The notes: generated from the sequence alone by a model not told the origin. Positions 9,989-19,721 are shown, counted from the stretch's first letter. The stretch is DNA of 64,000 nt from Levilactobacillus bambusae (GCF_003124125.1 NZ_QCXQ01000002.1:706799-770798), one strand, 5' to 3'. Made by a program: numbers and translations.

Positions 9989-11128
9989 TTAGAATGTCCG
10001 AACGGGCGTAATCAACTGAATAAAGTTCTCGGTATCCTCGGTTGGCACTAGGGTAAAGGGCCGAAGAGCAGAGGTAAACGAGACCTTAATTTCCGTTTGA
10101 CCAAAGGAACGCAGGGCGTCCTTCATGTAATCAGGGTTGAAGGAAATTTCTAGGTCGTTCCCAGTAAGGTTCTGAGATTCCAACTCCTCTTCCACGTTCC
10201 CAACGTCTGGTGAATTTCCGAAGATGGTCACCGCACCATCCGATGGTTTCAACGTTAGTTTCACCACGTTGTTCCGGGATTCGTGGGATAACAGGGAGGC
10301 CCGTTCAATGGCGGCTAAAAGTTCCGGTGCATTGAAATCAACCGTCGTATCGCCGTCCTTTGGAATTAACCGGGACGTATCCGGGTAATTTCCCTCCAGT
10401 AACCGGGAGTAAAAGGACAGGTCGCCCAGTAAAAAGAGTACCTGGTTTTCCGAAAGCCGCATTTCAACGTCCGGATTGTCTTCACCGATCATCTTTGAAA
10501 GTTCGGTCAGACTCTTACCGGGAATAATGACGTCATACGTTTCACTGGTTGGGGCGGGCAGGGCCACTTTGCGTTGGCTCAGTCGGTGACTATCCGTCGC
10601 TACGGCCATGAACTGATCGCCGTCCAGTATAAAGTGGACTCCGGTTAAGATTGGTCGGCTTTCCTGGGTGGAAACGGCAATGACCGTTTGGCGAATAATT
10701 TCTTTAAAGACATCGCCAGACAGGGTGATGGAATCCGTGGTATCAATTTCTGGTAGGTGAGGGTAGTTATTGGCATCTAGTCCATTGATGGTAAAGGATG
10801 CCGTCCCCGAAGTAATTTCAGTTTGAAACCCATCCACAACGTTTAGGGTCATGGTATCCGTAGGTAATCGTTTGACAATTTCACTGAAAAACCGGGCGGG
10901 GAGCACAATGGCCCCCGTATCTTCAATGTCTAACTGGTTATCGGCATCATCCGTATGAATTAACGTTTCGATAGAAATGTCAGCGTTGGACCCCGTTAAG
11001 GTAAGGCCATTTTCAGCAGCAACAATCTTTAACCCCGTTAAAATCGGGATGGTCGTCTTAGACGAAATAGCACGCGACACGTTATTAAGCTCTTTAACAA
11101 ATGAGGCTCGGTTAATGGAAAACTTCAT
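9989..11128 (-). CDS. dnaN: DNA polymerase III beta subunit (sliding clamp)
   Basis: 379 residues with three clamp domains. Recognisable segments are M-K-F-S-I-N-R near the start, I-P-I-L-T-G-L-K, F-M-A-V-A-T-D-S-H-R-L-S-Q-R in domain 2 and the C-terminal L-I-T-P-V-R-T-F, part of the partner-binding pocket. It forms a dimeric ring that tethers the replicative polymerase. ATG with AAAGGAG upstream. It is 315 nt from dnaA across the unwinding side of oriC and has its own terminator downstream. Confidence 0.98.
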   Translation of the reverse strand: MKFSINRASFVKELNNVSRAISSKTTIPILTGLKIVAAENGLTLTGSNADISIETLIHTDDADNQLDIEDTGAIVLPARFFSEIVKRLPTDTMTLNVVDGFQTEITSGTASFTINGLDANNYPHLPEIDTTDSITLSGDVFKEIIRQTVIAVSTQESRPILTGVHFILDGDQFMAVATDSHRLSQRKVALPAPTSETYDVIIPGKSLTELSKMIGEDNPDVEMRLSENQVLFLLGDLSFYSRLLEGNYPDTSRLIPKDGDTTVDFNAPELLAAIERASLLSHESRNNVVKLTLKPSDGAVTIFGNSPDVGNVEEELESQNLTGNDLEISFNPDYMKDALRSFGQTEIKVSFTSALRPFTLVPTEDTENFIQLITPVRTF

Positions 11129-11160
11129 GACGAAGGAACACTCCTTTATGACAGGTTAGG

Positions 11161-11305
11161 TTATTTAATTTAAGTAATTAAAAGATAGAAGCAGTAGTAG
11201 GGCGGTGGATAATGTGGATAACTATGGTTGATTAACGTCACATATGGGGTTGCAAGGTGTGGATAACTTGTGGATAACTTTTTGAGTTACGCACCTTTAT
11301 CCACA
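11161..11305. other. oriC, dnaA-dnaN part: DnaA boxes, DnaA-trio and AT-rich unwinding element
   Basis: Perfect DnaA boxes (TTATCCACA or complement) lie at 11213-11221, 11258-11266, 11269-11277 and 11297-11305, with a one-mismatch box at 11204-11212. Read in the dnaA direction, the two boxes at 11221-11204 are followed by a GCC patch, then trinucleotide repeats CTACTACTGCTTCTATCT (11200-11183) and an AT-rich stretch (11182-11161). This is the order of a Firmicutes basal unwinding system: two boxes, GC patch, DnaA-trios, then melting region. Confidence 0.9.
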
Positions 11306-11366
11306 CCACCTTATTTCTCGCCGCCTCAATTTTACTTCAAATTCGGGTAAATTAAACCCAAAAAGA

Positions 11367-11411
11367 GCAGCCAAACCACTTTTTTCTGATCAAAATGGTT
11401 ATTTTGGCTGC
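11367..11411 (-). terminator. Terminator of dnaA
   Basis: GCAGCCAAA pairs with TTTGGCTGC, with inner ACCA/TGGT pairing, and the minus strand continues TCTTTTTGG. Confidence 0.75.
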
Positions 11412-11443
11412 TTCGGGGTAAGAAAGGGCGGTACCCGAGTTAA

Positions 11444-12787
11444 TTAATGCTGTAATTCACTCTTTAAATCGCCAATTTCTTTTTGCAACGCATCGTCGGA
11501 TTTTAGCTGGTCGGCAATTTTATCGTACGCGTGAATAACCGTTGTATGGTCCTTTCCGCCAAACTCGTTGCCGATTTTAGGCAGGGATGAATCGGTTAGT
11601 TCTCGGGATAAGTACATCGCAATTTGCCGGGGCATAACGATGGTTTTGACCCGTTTTTTACCCTTCAGGTCCGCAACGGAAACGTGGTAGTAATTGGCGA
11701 CCTTAGTCATAATGACGGGAATCGTCAGTTGAGTCACTTTATCCGTCAGGTTGAGACTTTGAAGGGCGTCCGCGACTAGATCCGTTGTAATTGGGGCGCT
11801 TTTAAGGCGGGAATAGGCCTGAACCCGGGCTAATGCCCCCTCGAGTTCACGCACGTTGGAATCAATTTGGCCCGCAATGTAACTGAGTGTGTCATCAGGG
11901 ATGTCAATTCGGTCAGCATTGGCCTTGTTACGCAGAATGGCAATCCGGGTTTCTAAGTCGGGTGGGGTAATATCAACGGATAAGCCCCATGCGAACCGGG
12001 AAACGAGCCGGTCCTGCAGCTTAGGAATTTCGTTTGGCAACCGGTCAGACGTTAATACGATCTGCTTGTTGTCGTTATACAATGAATTGAAGGTATGGAA
12101 AAATTCTTCTTGGGTACCCTCTTTATCAGCAAAAAATTGAATATCATCAACCAGTAAAAGGTCGACGTTGCGGTATTCTTGACGAAATTCTTCCTGCGAG
12201 TGGGTTTGAATTGCATTAATAAAGTCATTTGTGAAGGCTTCGCTTGTCACGTACTTTACTTTAGTGCTTGGATTATCATCGATCATTTTGTTGCCAATCG
12301 CGTGCATCAAGTGGGTTTTCCCCAGTCCGACGCCTCCATAAAGCAAAAGCGGATTGTACATGGCGCCGGGTTCCTCGGAGACAACCAACGCCGCTGCGTG
12401 GGCCATCTGATTCCCCTTACCAATAACAAACGTGTCAAACGTATACTTTGAATTCAGCTGAATATCCTTACGGAAAGTTGGCGTGTCGCTGTTAGCTGTA
12501 GTCGAGGCTGGCGCTTTAGCAACAGGCCGCTTTAACTCTTCTTCGAGAACTAAAACCGGCTGAATGTCTTCGTGAGTGGCTTGGTATGCATATTCTACCA
12601 ATTGCTGGTCCATCTTATTTGACTTCCAGTAATCACGATGCAGGGCTGACGGTAGTTCAATCGTCAGTTGATTTCCATCAAGTGCAACTGGCTTGGCAGT
12701 ATTGACCCAGGTTTCGTAGGCAGTTGGCGCACTGCGCTTTTTAAACTGCTCAGCAACCTCGGCCCACAATGTTTCCATATCGAGCAC
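11444..12787 (-). CDS. dnaA: Chromosomal replication initiator DnaA
   Basis: 447 residues, four-domain DnaA. An N-terminal domain (to about 85) is followed by a short linker. The AAA+ domain has Walker [12 protein letters not shown] and Walker [11 protein letters not shown]. The C-terminal helix-turn-helix has the DnaA signature [12 protein letters not shown]. It binds the boxes on both sides of its own gene. The GTG at 12787 is preferred because AGGGGG lies 8 nt upstream; the ATG three codons later is possible. A DnaA box overlaps the putative -35, consistent with autorepression. Confidence 0.98.
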   Translation of the reverse strand: MLDMETLWAEVAEQFKKRSAPTAYETWVNTAKPVALDGNQLTIELPSALHRDYWKSNKMDQQLVEYAYQATHEDIQPVLVLEEELKRPVAKAPASTTANSDTPTFRKDIQLNSKYTFDTFVIGKGNQMAHAAALVVSEEPGAMYNPLLLYGGVGLGKTHLMHAIGNKMIDDNPSTKVKYVTSEAFTNDFINAIQTHSQEEFRQEYRNVDLLLVDDIQFFADKEGTQEEFFHTFNSLYNDNKQIVLTSDRLPNEIPKLQDRLVSRFAWGLSVDITPPDLETRIAILRNKANADRIDIPDDTLSYIAGQIDSNVRELEGALARVQAYSRLKSAPITTDLVADALQSLNLTDKVTQLTIPVIMTKVANYYHVSVADLKGKKRVKTIVMPRQIAMYLSRELTDSSLPKIGNEFGGKDHTTVIHAYDKIADQLKSDDALQKEIGDLKSELQH

Positions 12788-12819
12788 TGATGAATCCCCC
12801 TAATTTGAAATGTAAGTTC

Positions 12820-12848
12820 AGTGTATCATGCGAAAAAAAAGTTTTCCA
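12820..12848 (-). promoter_or_regulatory. Probable dnaA promoter overlapped by a DnaA box
   Basis: On the minus strand TGGAAA, 17 nt, then TACACT. The -35 lies inside the DnaA-box-like TGTGGAAAA (12842-12850), giving a simple autoregulatory layout. Confidence 0.55.
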
Positions 12849-13142
12849 CAGGCATTTTTAGACTGTGACTAATGTTTCACAGGGAGTGCACAAGTTATCC
12901 ACAAGCGAAATTTACATGTGGATAACTAGAGACGAAAAAGAAGTTATGCCCAGTAACATGTGAATAAGTATCGTTGACGTACCAATCGATCAACATGTTT
13001 TCCACAAAAAAATGAAAGCTGTTTAAAAAATTGTTAACGGGGTGTGGAATGGTGGATAACTCTGTGGGTTACCTGTGATTTACGTTTGAAAGAATTTCGA
13101 GTTTTCCACAAGCATTGTTCATGAAACAAATTTTTACCCACA
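12842..13142. other. oriC, rpmH-dnaA part: cluster of DnaA boxes
   Basis: Perfect boxes lie at 12895-12903 (+) and 12917-12925 (-). Boxes with one mismatch lie at 12842-12850, 12959-12967, 12998-13006, 13051-13059, 13102-13110 and 13134-13142. The spacer is AT-rich and lacks a trio, so this side looks like the DnaA-loading half of a bipartite origin. Confidence 0.88.
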
Positions 13143-13172
13143 AGTTTTTTTCCGTTAAGCTTTAATTTCAGG

Positions 13173-13201
13173 TTTTCAGGGAGTAAGTTTTGTGATACTA
13201 T
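13173..13201 (+). promoter_or_regulatory. Promoter of rpmH
   Basis: TTTTCA, 17 nt, TACTAT, about 65 nt before the rpmH ATG. Confidence 0.5.
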
Positions 13202-13267
13202 ATTCTAGAAATGCATTTCGTGAGAGATTCATTTGTTTAGAAAAAAGAATAAGGAGGTGTTTCAATA

Positions 13268-13402
13268 ATGAAACGGACTTTCCAACCAAAGAAGCGTCAC
13301 CGTTCACGTGTACACGGCTTCCGTAAGCGGATGAGCACCAGCAATGGTCGTAGTGTCTTAGCACGTCGTCGTCGCAAAGGACGCAAAGTTTTGTCTGCAT
13401 AG
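13268..13402 (+). CDS. rpmH: 50S ribosomal protein bL34
   Basis: A 44-residue, very basic protein beginning [12 protein letters not shown] and containing V-H-G-F-R-K-R-M, then A-R-R-R-R-K-G-R-K, the full bL34 signature. A strong AAGGAGGTG lies 8 nt before the ATG. It is the first rightward gene from the origin and is followed by its own terminator, so rnpA downstream depends on read-through or a separate promoter. Confidence 0.98.
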   Translation: MKRTFQPKKRHRSRVHGFRKRMSTSNGRSVLARRRRKGRKVLSA

Positions 13403-13403
13403 G

Positions 13404-13426
13404 CCACTGACCGTCAGTGGTCTTTT
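13404..13426 (+). terminator. Terminator of rpmH
   Basis: CCACTGA/TCAGTGG with a three-base loop, then TCTTTTT, directly after the rpmH stop. Confidence 0.85.
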
Positions 13427-13458
13427 TATTTTATCTGGGACGGTACTGGAACTCTAAT

Positions 13459-13528
13459 GCCGCTCGGACTATAACTGATCATTCAGTTAAGCCGGGCGGA
13501 TTTCTTGTTTATAAGGAATTTGCCCGGC
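13459..13528 (+). promoter_or_regulatory. Competing hairpins in the rpmH-rnpA spacer
   Basis: CCGCTCGG (13460-13467) can pair with CCGGGCGG (13492-13499), enclosing an AACTGA/TCAGTT hairpin. The overlapping GCCGGGC (13491-13497) can instead pair with GCCCGGC (13522-13528). The two folds exclude each other, as in an attenuator. The function is inferred. Confidence 0.4.
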
Positions 13529-13580
13529 ATCGTACATGTTAATGTAAATAATAGAAGTTTTTCTATGTTGGAGATGTACC

Positions 13581-13943
13581 ATGCGAAAATCTTACCGGAT
13601 AAAGAAAGAGTCGGAATTCCAGGCGGTATTTAACCTCAAGAATTCGGTAGCTAACCGGATGTTTGTGGTTTATACGATGGAAAAGCCGGGCCAGCCGCAT
13701 TTTCGGGTCGGAATCTCCGTTGGTAAGAAAATTGGTAACGCTGTCCACCGAAACTGGGTTAAACGCCGGATTCGGCAGTCTTTGTTAGAGTTAAAACCCT
13801 ACATCAAGCCGGACGTTGATTTTCTGGTCATCGCTCGTAAGCGGGCCGATGGCATATCAATGGCGGATGCCAAACAAAATCTGATCCACGTGCTTAAGCT
13901 GGCACATTTGTTAGATCCTAACTACAGTGAGGAAGAAAAGTGA
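13581..13943 (+). CDS. rnpA: Ribonuclease P protein component
   Basis: 120 residues. It starts [13 protein letters not shown] and has the RNase P signature around [15 protein letters not shown] (about residues 51-65), followed by D-F-L-V-I-A-R-K. It is the protein cofactor of the tRNA 5'-processing ribozyme. GGAGATG precedes the ATG. Its TGA overlaps the GTG start of yidC. Confidence 0.97.
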   Translation: MRKSYRIKKESEFQAVFNLKNSVANRMFVVYTMEKPGQPHFRVGISVGKKIGNAVHRNWVKRRIRQSLLELKPYIKPDVDFLVIARKRADGISMADAKQNLIHVLKLAHLLDPNYSEEEK

Positions 13944-14776
13944 AAACGAAAAACAAAAAAACGCGAGCAATGCTTGCGATTTCTAGTTTAGCCTTCCTGC
14001 TAGCGGCCTGTGGAACCACGCCAATTACGAACCATAGCTCTGGATTATGGGACGGATTAATTGTCCTGAACTTCTCCCGGGCCATCATCTGGTTAGCAGA
14101 TCTCTTTGGCGGGTCATATGGAATGGGAATTATCGTCTTCACGGTGATTGTGAAGATCCTTCTGTTGCCACTGATGATTTTCCAAACGCGCAGCATGCAA
14201 AAGACGCAGGAAATTCAGCCGCAGTTAAAGGCGTTACAGAAAAAGTATTCATCTCGTGACCGTGAAACGATGGCAAAATTACAAGAAGAACAGCAGAAGC
14301 TCTACTCCGAGTCAGGGGTGCATCCCTTAGCTGGATGTCTGCCATTAGTTGTTCAGCTTCCCATTATTTGGGCCTTGTATCAAGCTATTTCCCGGACACA
14401 TGTGTTGAGAACAGGTTCGTTCTTATGGATGAACTTGGGACAACCTGATCCTTACTTCATCATGCCAATCTTGGCGGCGTTCTTCACGTTCGTGACCTCT
14501 TGGTTATCCATGAAGTCACAACCAGAATCAAACGCCATGAGCACGACGATGATCGTCTTTATGCCAATCGTGATCTTCTTTACGGCCCTCAATGTTCCTT
14601 CCGCTATCTCCCTTTACTGGGTGGTAACGAATGTGTTCCAAGCCTTCCAAACGTTATTGATTCAGAACCCTTGGAAGATTCAACGGGACCGGGACGAAAA
14701 AGCTCAGGAAGAGGAACGCCGGCAACGCGAAATTAGGAATGCCGTTCGGAAAGCTAAGCGAAGCAAACGGAAATAA
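13940..14776 (+). CDS. yidC: Membrane protein insertase YidC (lipoprotein form)
   Basis: 278 residues. An N-terminal signal with lipobox L-L-A-A-C (Cys24) is followed by a YidC/Oxa1 core of five hydrophobic segments. The [10 protein letters not shown] cytoplasmic hairpin, [11 protein letters not shown] and a basic C-terminal tail ending K-R-S-K-R-K are visible. It inserts membrane proteins alone or with SecYEG. The start is a GTG overlapping the rnpA stop (GTGA), so the two are translationally coupled. A long-stem terminator follows. Confidence 0.96.
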   Translation: MKTKNKKTRAMLAISSLAFLLAACGTTPITNHSSGLWDGLIVLNFSRAIIWLADLFGGSYGMGIIVFTVIVKILLLPLMIFQTRSMQKTQEIQPQLKALQKKYSSRDRETMAKLQEEQQKLYSESGVHPLAGCLPLVVQLPIIWALYQAISRTHVLRTGSFLWMNLGQPDPYFIMPILAAFFTFVTSWLSMKSQPESNAMSTTMIVFMPIVIFFTALNVPSAISLYWVVTNVFQAFQTLLIQNPWKIQRDRDEKAQEEERRQREIRNAVRKAKRSKRK

Positions 14777-14781
14777 CCAGG

Positions 14782-14833
14782 AACGACGTTTTCTGATGAC
14801 TGTCGAAACAGTCATTGGGAAATGTCGTTTTTT
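14782..14833 (+). terminator. Terminator of rnpA-yidC
   Basis: AACGACGTTTTCTGATGACTGT folds on its near-complement with a CGAA loop, then at least eight T. Confidence 0.9.
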
Positions 14834-14982
14834 TTGATTATCTTTAGTTATAACTTTTAAACGAAACAATGATCATTATTGATAATAACTAAAAAGGCAA
14901 AGTGGCAGTCTATCTAGGGAATGGTATACTTAAGGAAGAAAATCAGCGGGTCCTCGTGGACGGCCCAAAAGGAGAATTGATA

Positions 14983-15723
14983 ATGACACGGTTTAAAGGT
15001 GAAACAGTTGAGGCAGCAGTACAAAAAGGCCTAGCGGATTTTGCGACCCAAAGGGAAAACGTTAAAATAACGGTCGTTTCTGAACCGAAGAGGGGCTTTT
15101 TGGGGTTTGGCAAACGGCCGGCTGAGGTCGAGATAACTTTGATTTCTGCTCCTCAGTCAGAAGTTGCACCAGCTTTAACGACATCAGATCGAGCCCCTGA
15201 AACTATCACTCAACCTGGGGCGCCGAAGGAAGCAGATCAGACGTTATCTGAGGCCACCCAGCAAGTTACGAAAATTACGGGAGCCGCGACGGAGGTCACA
15301 GCATATTTAACCGATATTATTAGTCACTTGGGGATTCCGGTTGATCTCACGGATCAAACGACTCATCGACACATTAAAGTTGATATTCAAACGCCGCAAG
15401 AGGGGTTATTGATTGGCAAGCACGGACGGACCATTAACGCCCTACAAACGTTGGCCCAAATGTACCTTAATCACCATCGAGCTTCCCATTTTACGGTGGA
15501 ACTGGATATTGCGGGGTACCGCGAACGACGGGAACAAACCCTAGAACAGCTAGCCGACCGGACGGCTCGAAGGGCAGTTGCGGATGGTAAGCCGGTTTAT
15601 TTAGATCCCATGCCATCCTTTGAGCGCAAGGTGATTCACGCCACGCTAGCGGAAAATGAATTTGTCACCACTTATTCAGCTGGCCGCGAACCCCGTCGTT
15701 CCGTTGTTGTTGCCCCAAGGTAA
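14983..15723 (+). CDS. jag: Jag/KhpB RNA-binding protein
   Basis: 246 residues. An N-terminal Jag_N domain contains F-K-G-E-T-V-E-A-A and G-F-L-G-F-G-K-R-P-A. A Thr/Ala-rich linker follows, then a KH domain with G-L-L-I-G-K-H-G-R-T-I-N-A-L and an R3H domain with R-R-E-Q-T-L and H-A-T-L-A-E-N. In related Firmicutes the protein works with KhpA in RNA binding and cell-envelope control. I chose the ATG at 14983, with AAGGAG upstream; a longer frame from 14902 has no ribosome site. It has its own terminator. Confidence 0.93.
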   Translation: MTRFKGETVEAAVQKGLADFATQRENVKITVVSEPKRGFLGFGKRPAEVEITLISAPQSEVAPALTTSDRAPETITQPGAPKEADQTLSEATQQVTKITGAATEVTAYLTDIISHLGIPVDLTDQTTHRHIKVDIQTPQEGLLIGKHGRTINALQTLAQMYLNHHRASHFTVELDIAGYRERREQTLEQLADRTARRAVADGKPVYLDPMPSFERKVIHATLAENEFVTTYSAGREPRRSVVVAPR

Positions 15724-15747
15724 TTCTTCATTAAGCCGTTGTATATT

Positions 15748-15784
15748 AAGCTAGTCGTCGCGTTAATTGGACGGCTAGCTTTTT
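15748..15784 (+). terminator. Terminator of jag
   Basis: AAGCTAGTCG pairs with CGGCTAGCTT and is followed by TTT. Confidence 0.8.
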
Positions 15785-15828
15785 GTGTGGGCGTTATTAG
15801 TAGAAATAATTTAGGTGGGGGGAGTCTC

Positions 15829-15949
15829 ACACATCCCATAACGTGCTCCGTCAAGTAGACTTCTGCGGCTAACAAGATGATGGAAAAAGGTTCTGAGAAC
15901 CAAACCTCTCTCCATCATCACGTTAGTCCTCAAAGTCTGACCACTTGAC
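15829..15949 (-). repeat. Palindromic intergenic repeat (copy 2a)
   Basis: The minus-strand unit has the core TTTGAGGACTAACGT and GTTAGCCGCAGAAGTCT. The outer arms GTCAAGT/ACTTGAC and the inner arms GATGATGGA/TCCATCATC are unique to this copy. Confidence 0.8.
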
Positions 15950-15950
15950 A

Positions 15951-16069
15951 CCACACTTCCCATAACGTGCTCGCCTTCCCAGATTTCTGCGGTTAACCAG
16001 ATAAGAAGAAATTGGCAAAGAGCACCAACCTCTTCTTATCCCGTTAATCCTCAAAATCTAAGTGGGGGA
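15951..16069 (-). repeat. Palindromic intergenic repeat (copy 2b)
   Basis: A tandem neighbour of copy 2a at a period of about 122 bp, with the CCCATAACGTGCTC spacer repeated. The inner arms are GATAAGAAG/CTTCTTATC. The core motifs CGGTTAACC and CCTCAAAATCT are kept. This pair fills most of the 540-base gap between jag and mnmE. Confidence 0.8.
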
Positions 16070-16084
16070 GTCTCACACTTCCCA

Positions 16085-16113
16085 TTGACAAAACACTCGT
16101 TTGCCTTTATATT
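16085..16113 (+). promoter_or_regulatory. Strong promoter upstream of mnmE
   Basis: A perfect TTGACA, 17 nt, then TATATT, immediately after repeat copy 2b. Confidence 0.8.
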
Positions 16114-16151
16114 AGAACCAATCATTCTTATCTTAATAGATAAAGTAGTGA

Positions 16152-16200
16152 AAGTGCTTTATCCGCGTCTTTTAGGTAGCGTGGAGCGGGCGCTTTTTTT
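16152..16200 (+). terminator. Terminator between promoter and mnmE (attenuator or end of a small RNA)
   Basis: A 17-bp stem (16152-16168 with 16079+100 to 16195, only two mismatches) ends in seven T. It lies 40 nt after the expected start of transcription and 66 nt before mnmE. A smaller TTATCT/AGATAA hairpin precedes it. No better promoter was found between it and mnmE. Confidence 0.75.
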
Positions 16201-16266
16201 GTTGCTTATTAAGACACGCCAGGAATGTTTAACTACTATTATCTGAAACTTCAAGGAGGTTTTCAT

Positions 16267-17658
16267 ATGACGACGACAACTGAATTTGATACCATTGCCG
16301 CAATTTCAACGCCACCTGGTGAGGGTGGAATTGCAATTATCCGTGTCAGCGGAGATGAGGTGTTTGACGTTGTTGAACCCCTGTTTCGTGGTAAGGACTT
16401 ACGGCAGGTAGCTGCGAACACCATTAACTACGGTCACATTATTGATCCAGACAATCAAAATGAAGTGGTCGATGAAGTAATGGTTTCCGTTTACCGGGCG
16501 CCGCATACTTATACACGTGAAGACGTTGTTGAAATTAACTGTCATGGTGGACTGCTTTCCACCAACCGAATTTTACAGCTGACCTTAAGTCACGGGGCTC
16601 GAATGGCTGAACCTGGTGAATTTACCAAGCGGGCGTTTTTAAACGGGCGCCTTGATTTAACCCAGGCGGAATCCGTTATGGATTTGATCCGGGCTAAAAC
16701 GGATCGGTCCATGAAGGTGGCTTTAAACCAACTGGATGGCAACCTATCCCACCTCATACGTAACTTGCGTCAGGACATCCTGGACGTTCTGGCCCAGGTG
16801 GAGGTCAACATTGATTACCCGGAGTATGATGACGCCGAAGTCATGACCACTAAGTTATTGATGGAAAAGGCGCAGGAAGTTAAGGGACAAATCACCCAAC
16901 TATTGGCGACAGCCAAGGAGGGGAAGATTCTGCGCGATGGGTTGGCGACGGCCATTGTTGGGCGGCCAAACGTGGGGAAATCAAGCCTGCTTAACCACTT
17001 GCTGCACGAAGATAAAGCCATTGTCACGGATGTTCCAGGAACGACACGGGACTCAATTGAAGAGTACGTCAACGTTAAGAACGTTCCGCTTAAACTGGTT
17101 GATACGGCAGGAATCCGGGAAACGGCTGATAAGGTTGAAAAAATCGGGGTTGACCGAGCTAAAAAAGCGATTCAAACGGCGGATTTAATCTTAATGGTTT
17201 TAAACGCCAGCGAACCTTTATCTGCTGAGGATCAAGAACTTTTGGAAGCCACTAAGGGCAGCCAACGGATTGTGATTCTGAATAAGACGGATTTACCCAT
17301 CCAATTGGATATGGCCCAGTTAACTAAGTTAGTCCCGGATGCTAAGATCATCCAAACGGCGGTCACGGCCGATCAAGGGCTAGATGAATTAGAAACGACG
17401 ATTTCCAACATGTTCTTTAATGAAGGAATTGACCGGAATAATAGTGTCATGGTGACGAATTCCCGGCAAATTGGGCTGTTACACCAAGCTAATGATGCCC
17501 TGGATGATGTGATGTCTGGAATTGCGGCTGGAATGCCAGTGGACCTCGTGCAAATTGATATGACGCGTACTTGGAGTCTGCTGGGTGAAATAACCGGTGA
17601 TAGCTACCAAGACGAATTAATTGATCAATTATTCTCCCAATTCTGTTTAGGAAAATAG
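16267..17658 (+). CDS. mnmE: tRNA modification GTPase MnmE
   Basis: 463 residues, standard length. The N-terminal formyl-THF-binding domain begins [15 protein letters not shown]. The G domain has [20 protein letters not shown] and N-K-T-D. The C-terminus is F-C-L-G-K with the conserved Cys. With MnmG it makes the cmnm5 group on U34 of several tRNAs. The ATG at 16267 follows AAGGAGG by 8 nt; the longer frame from 16225 is not supported. mnmG follows after 51 nt. Confidence 0.98.
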   Translation: MTTTTEFDTIAAISTPPGEGGIAIIRVSGDEVFDVVEPLFRGKDLRQVAANTINYGHIIDPDNQNEVVDEVMVSVYRAPHTYTREDVVEINCHGGLLSTNRILQLTLSHGARMAEPGEFTKRAFLNGRLDLTQAESVMDLIRAKTDRSMKVALNQLDGNLSHLIRNLRQDILDVLAQVEVNIDYPEYDDAEVMTTKLLMEKAQEVKGQITQLLATAKEGKILRDGLATAIVGRPNVGKSSLLNHLLHEDKAIVTDVPGTTRDSIEEYVNVKNVPLKLVDTAGIRETADKVEKIGVDRAKKAIQTADLILMVLNASEPLSAEDQELLEATKGSQRIVILNKTDLPIQLDMAQLTKLVPDAKIIQTAVTADQGLDELETTISNMFFNEGIDRNNSVMVTNSRQIGLLHQANDALDDVMSGIAAGMPVDLVQIDMTRTWSLLGEITGDSYQDELIDQLFSQFCLGK

Positions 17659-17660
17659 GA

Positions 17661-17676
17661 TGTTTCATGTGAAACA
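17661..17676. promoter_or_regulatory. parS-like site 1
   Basis: TGTTTCATGTGAAACA differs from the chromosomal parS consensus TGTTTCACGTGAAACA at one central base. It lies 2 nt after the mnmE stop. Confidence 0.6.
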
Positions 17677-17709
17677 CCGGATGAATTAGCGAAAGGAACG
17701 ATTAGTTTA

Positions 17710-19635
17710 ATGCCAGAAGTAGTACAATATGCGGCCGGCGACTTTGACGTGATTGTCGTTGGGGCGGGACATGCAGGTAGCGAAGCCGCGCTTGCAGCCG
17801 CACGCATGGGAAATAAAACCATGCTCATTACCATTAACCTGGATATGGTAGCGTTTATGCCGTGTAACCCGTCGGTCGGTGGGCCGGCGAAGGGAATTGT
17901 CGTCCGTGAAATCGATGCGCTTGGCGGCGAAATGGCCAAGAACATTGATAAAACGTACGTTCAAATGCGGATGCTGAATACCGGGAAGGGTCCGGCAGTT
18001 CGGGCACTTAGAGCCCAAGCTGATAAGCATGCCTACCACAATGAAATGAAGCACACCCTGGAAAAGGAACCGAACTTGACCCTGCGTCAGGGGATCGTGG
18101 ATGATCTAGTGGTTGAAGACGGTGAGTGTAAGGGGATCGTGACGAATACGGGAGCCGTATATACGGCTAAGTCCGTGGTGATTGCAGCGGGAACGGCGGC
18201 GCGAGGCCGGATTATTATTGGTGAACTGATGTATTCAAGCGGCCCCAATAATTCACAACCCGCGCTCGAACTCACTAAGAACTTAAAGGATAAGTACGGG
18301 TTTAGGCTCGAACGGTTTAAGACGGGAACTCCGCCACGGGTGGATGGAACGACCATTCACTACGATGAAACGGAGGAACAGCCCGGGGATGCCGATGTCC
18401 ATCATTTTAGTTATGAAACGAAGGATGAGGACTACCTGGACGTTAAGAACCAGCTTTCCTGCTGGTTAACCTACACCAACGAGAAAACGCATGATATTAT
18501 CCGCGAAAACTTAGATCGGGCCCCCATGTTTACGGGTGTGATTGAGGGGGTTGGTCCCCGGTATTGCCCATCCATTGAGGACAAGATCGTTCGGTTTGCT
18601 GATAAGAAGCGCCACCAGCTATTCTTAGAGCCAGAGGGCCGGACAACGGAAGAATGGTACGTTCAGGGACTTTCCACTAGTCTGCCAGAGGAAGTTCAGC
18701 AGAAGATGGTCCGGTCAATTAAGGGGTTGGAAGACGCTCGGATGATGCGGCCGGGGTACGCTATTGAATACGACGTTGTTGCACCATACCAATTGCGACC
18801 AACCCTGGAGACCAAGTTGGTGAAGAACCTGTATACCGCCGGCCAAACGAACGGAACGTCCGGGTACGAGGAAGCTGCCGGTCAGGGACTGCTAGCCGGC
18901 ATTAACGCTGGGTTACGCGCCCTAGGTAAGGCCCCCCTCGTGTTAAAACGGAGCGACGCCTACATTGGGGTGATGGTCGATGACTTAGTGACTAAGGGAA
19001 CGAACGAGCCCTACCGGTTGTTAACCAGCCGGGCGGAGTACCGGTTAATTCTGCGTCACGATAACGCCGATTTACGCCTCACTGAAATCGGGCACGAAAT
19101 TGGGCTGATTGATGATCGTCGCTACCAGGCGTTCTTAGACAAGAAGGCTCAGATTGCCGCTGAGATGACCCGGCTAGAGCAGATTCGCCTAAAGCCAGGG
19201 GATGCCGTTGATGATTTTATTGTTAGTCATGGTGACAAACCGCTAAAGGATAGTCTTACGGCGGCTGATTTTCTACGGCGTCCTTACGTAACATACGACG
19301 TTCTCCTTGATTTTATTCCAGCACCTGAGACGCCGTTGGATCATTGGCTGACGGAAGAAATCGAGATTCAAATGAAGTATGCCGGCTACATCAAGAAGGC
19401 GGAAGAGGGAGTTGCCAAGCTGAAAAAAGCGGAGGCTAAGAAAATCCCTGACAATATCGATTATCTGGCCATTGAAGGATTAGCGACCGAAGCCCGTCAA
19501 AAACTTCAGAAGATTAACCCAGAAACGGTCGCTCAGGCGAGCCGAATTAGCGGGGTTAATCCGGCCGACCTGGCAATTTTAAGTGTGTACATTAAGCACG
19601 GGCAAATTGCTAAGGTGACGGATCAAGCGCAGTAA
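17710..19635 (+). CDS. mnmG: tRNA uridine-5-carboxymethylaminomethyl modification enzyme MnmG (GidA)
   Basis: 641 residues. The N-terminal FAD-binding motif is [14 protein letters not shown]. Conserved blocks include [18 protein letters not shown] and P-G-Y-A-I-E-Y-D. The C-terminal I-E-G-L-A-T-E-A-R motif interacts with MnmE. It partners MnmE in tRNA wobble modification. In many Firmicutes rsmG-noc-parA-parB follow; here they do not, and the next gene is unrelated. Confidence 0.98.
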   Translation: MPEVVQYAAGDFDVIVVGAGHAGSEAALAAARMGNKTMLITINLDMVAFMPCNPSVGGPAKGIVVREIDALGGEMAKNIDKTYVQMRMLNTGKGPAVRALRAQADKHAYHNEMKHTLEKEPNLTLRQGIVDDLVVEDGECKGIVTNTGAVYTAKSVVIAAGTAARGRIIIGELMYSSGPNNSQPALELTKNLKDKYGFRLERFKTGTPPRVDGTTIHYDETEEQPGDADVHHFSYETKDEDYLDVKNQLSCWLTYTNEKTHDIIRENLDRAPMFTGVIEGVGPRYCPSIEDKIVRFADKKRHQLFLEPEGRTTEEWYVQGLSTSLPEEVQQKMVRSIKGLEDARMMRPGYAIEYDVVAPYQLRPTLETKLVKNLYTAGQTNGTSGYEEAAGQGLLAGINAGLRALGKAPLVLKRSDAYIGVMVDDLVTKGTNEPYRLLTSRAEYRLILRHDNADLRLTEIGHEIGLIDDRRYQAFLDKKAQIAAEMTRLEQIRLKPGDAVDDFIVSHGDKPLKDSLTAADFLRRPYVTYDVLLDFIPAPETPLDHWLTEEIEIQMKYAGYIKKAEEGVAKLKKAEAKKIPDNIDYLAIEGLATEARQKLQKINPETVAQASRISGVNPADLAILSVYIKHGQIAKVTDQAQ

Positions 19636-19656
19636 CCCAAATAAATTATTCCAAAT

Positions 19657-19716
19657 AATAAAGCGGTTCGCCCGGTTGATCTCTACGTTGAGATTCCCAG
19701 GACGAGCCGCTTTATT
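19657..19716. terminator. Terminator of mnmEG
   Basis: AATAAAGCGG pairs with CCGCTTTATT around a 40-nt loop containing an inner GATCTC/GAGATT hairpin, then TTTGG. Confidence 0.8.
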
Positions 19717-19721
19717 TTGGT

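Noticed and set aside
13111-13130. Fifth parS site near oriC (TTGTTCATGAAACAA)
   Set aside because: It is palindromic but too short and lacks the ACGT-type centre spacing.
13563-13748. Minus-strand frame opposite rnpA
   Set aside because: It lies wholly within the antisense of rnpA and has no ribosome site.
15829-16069. CRISPR array between jag and mnmE
   Set aside because: Only two units with long palindromes and no uniform repeat-spacer pattern; they belong to the dispersed repeat family.
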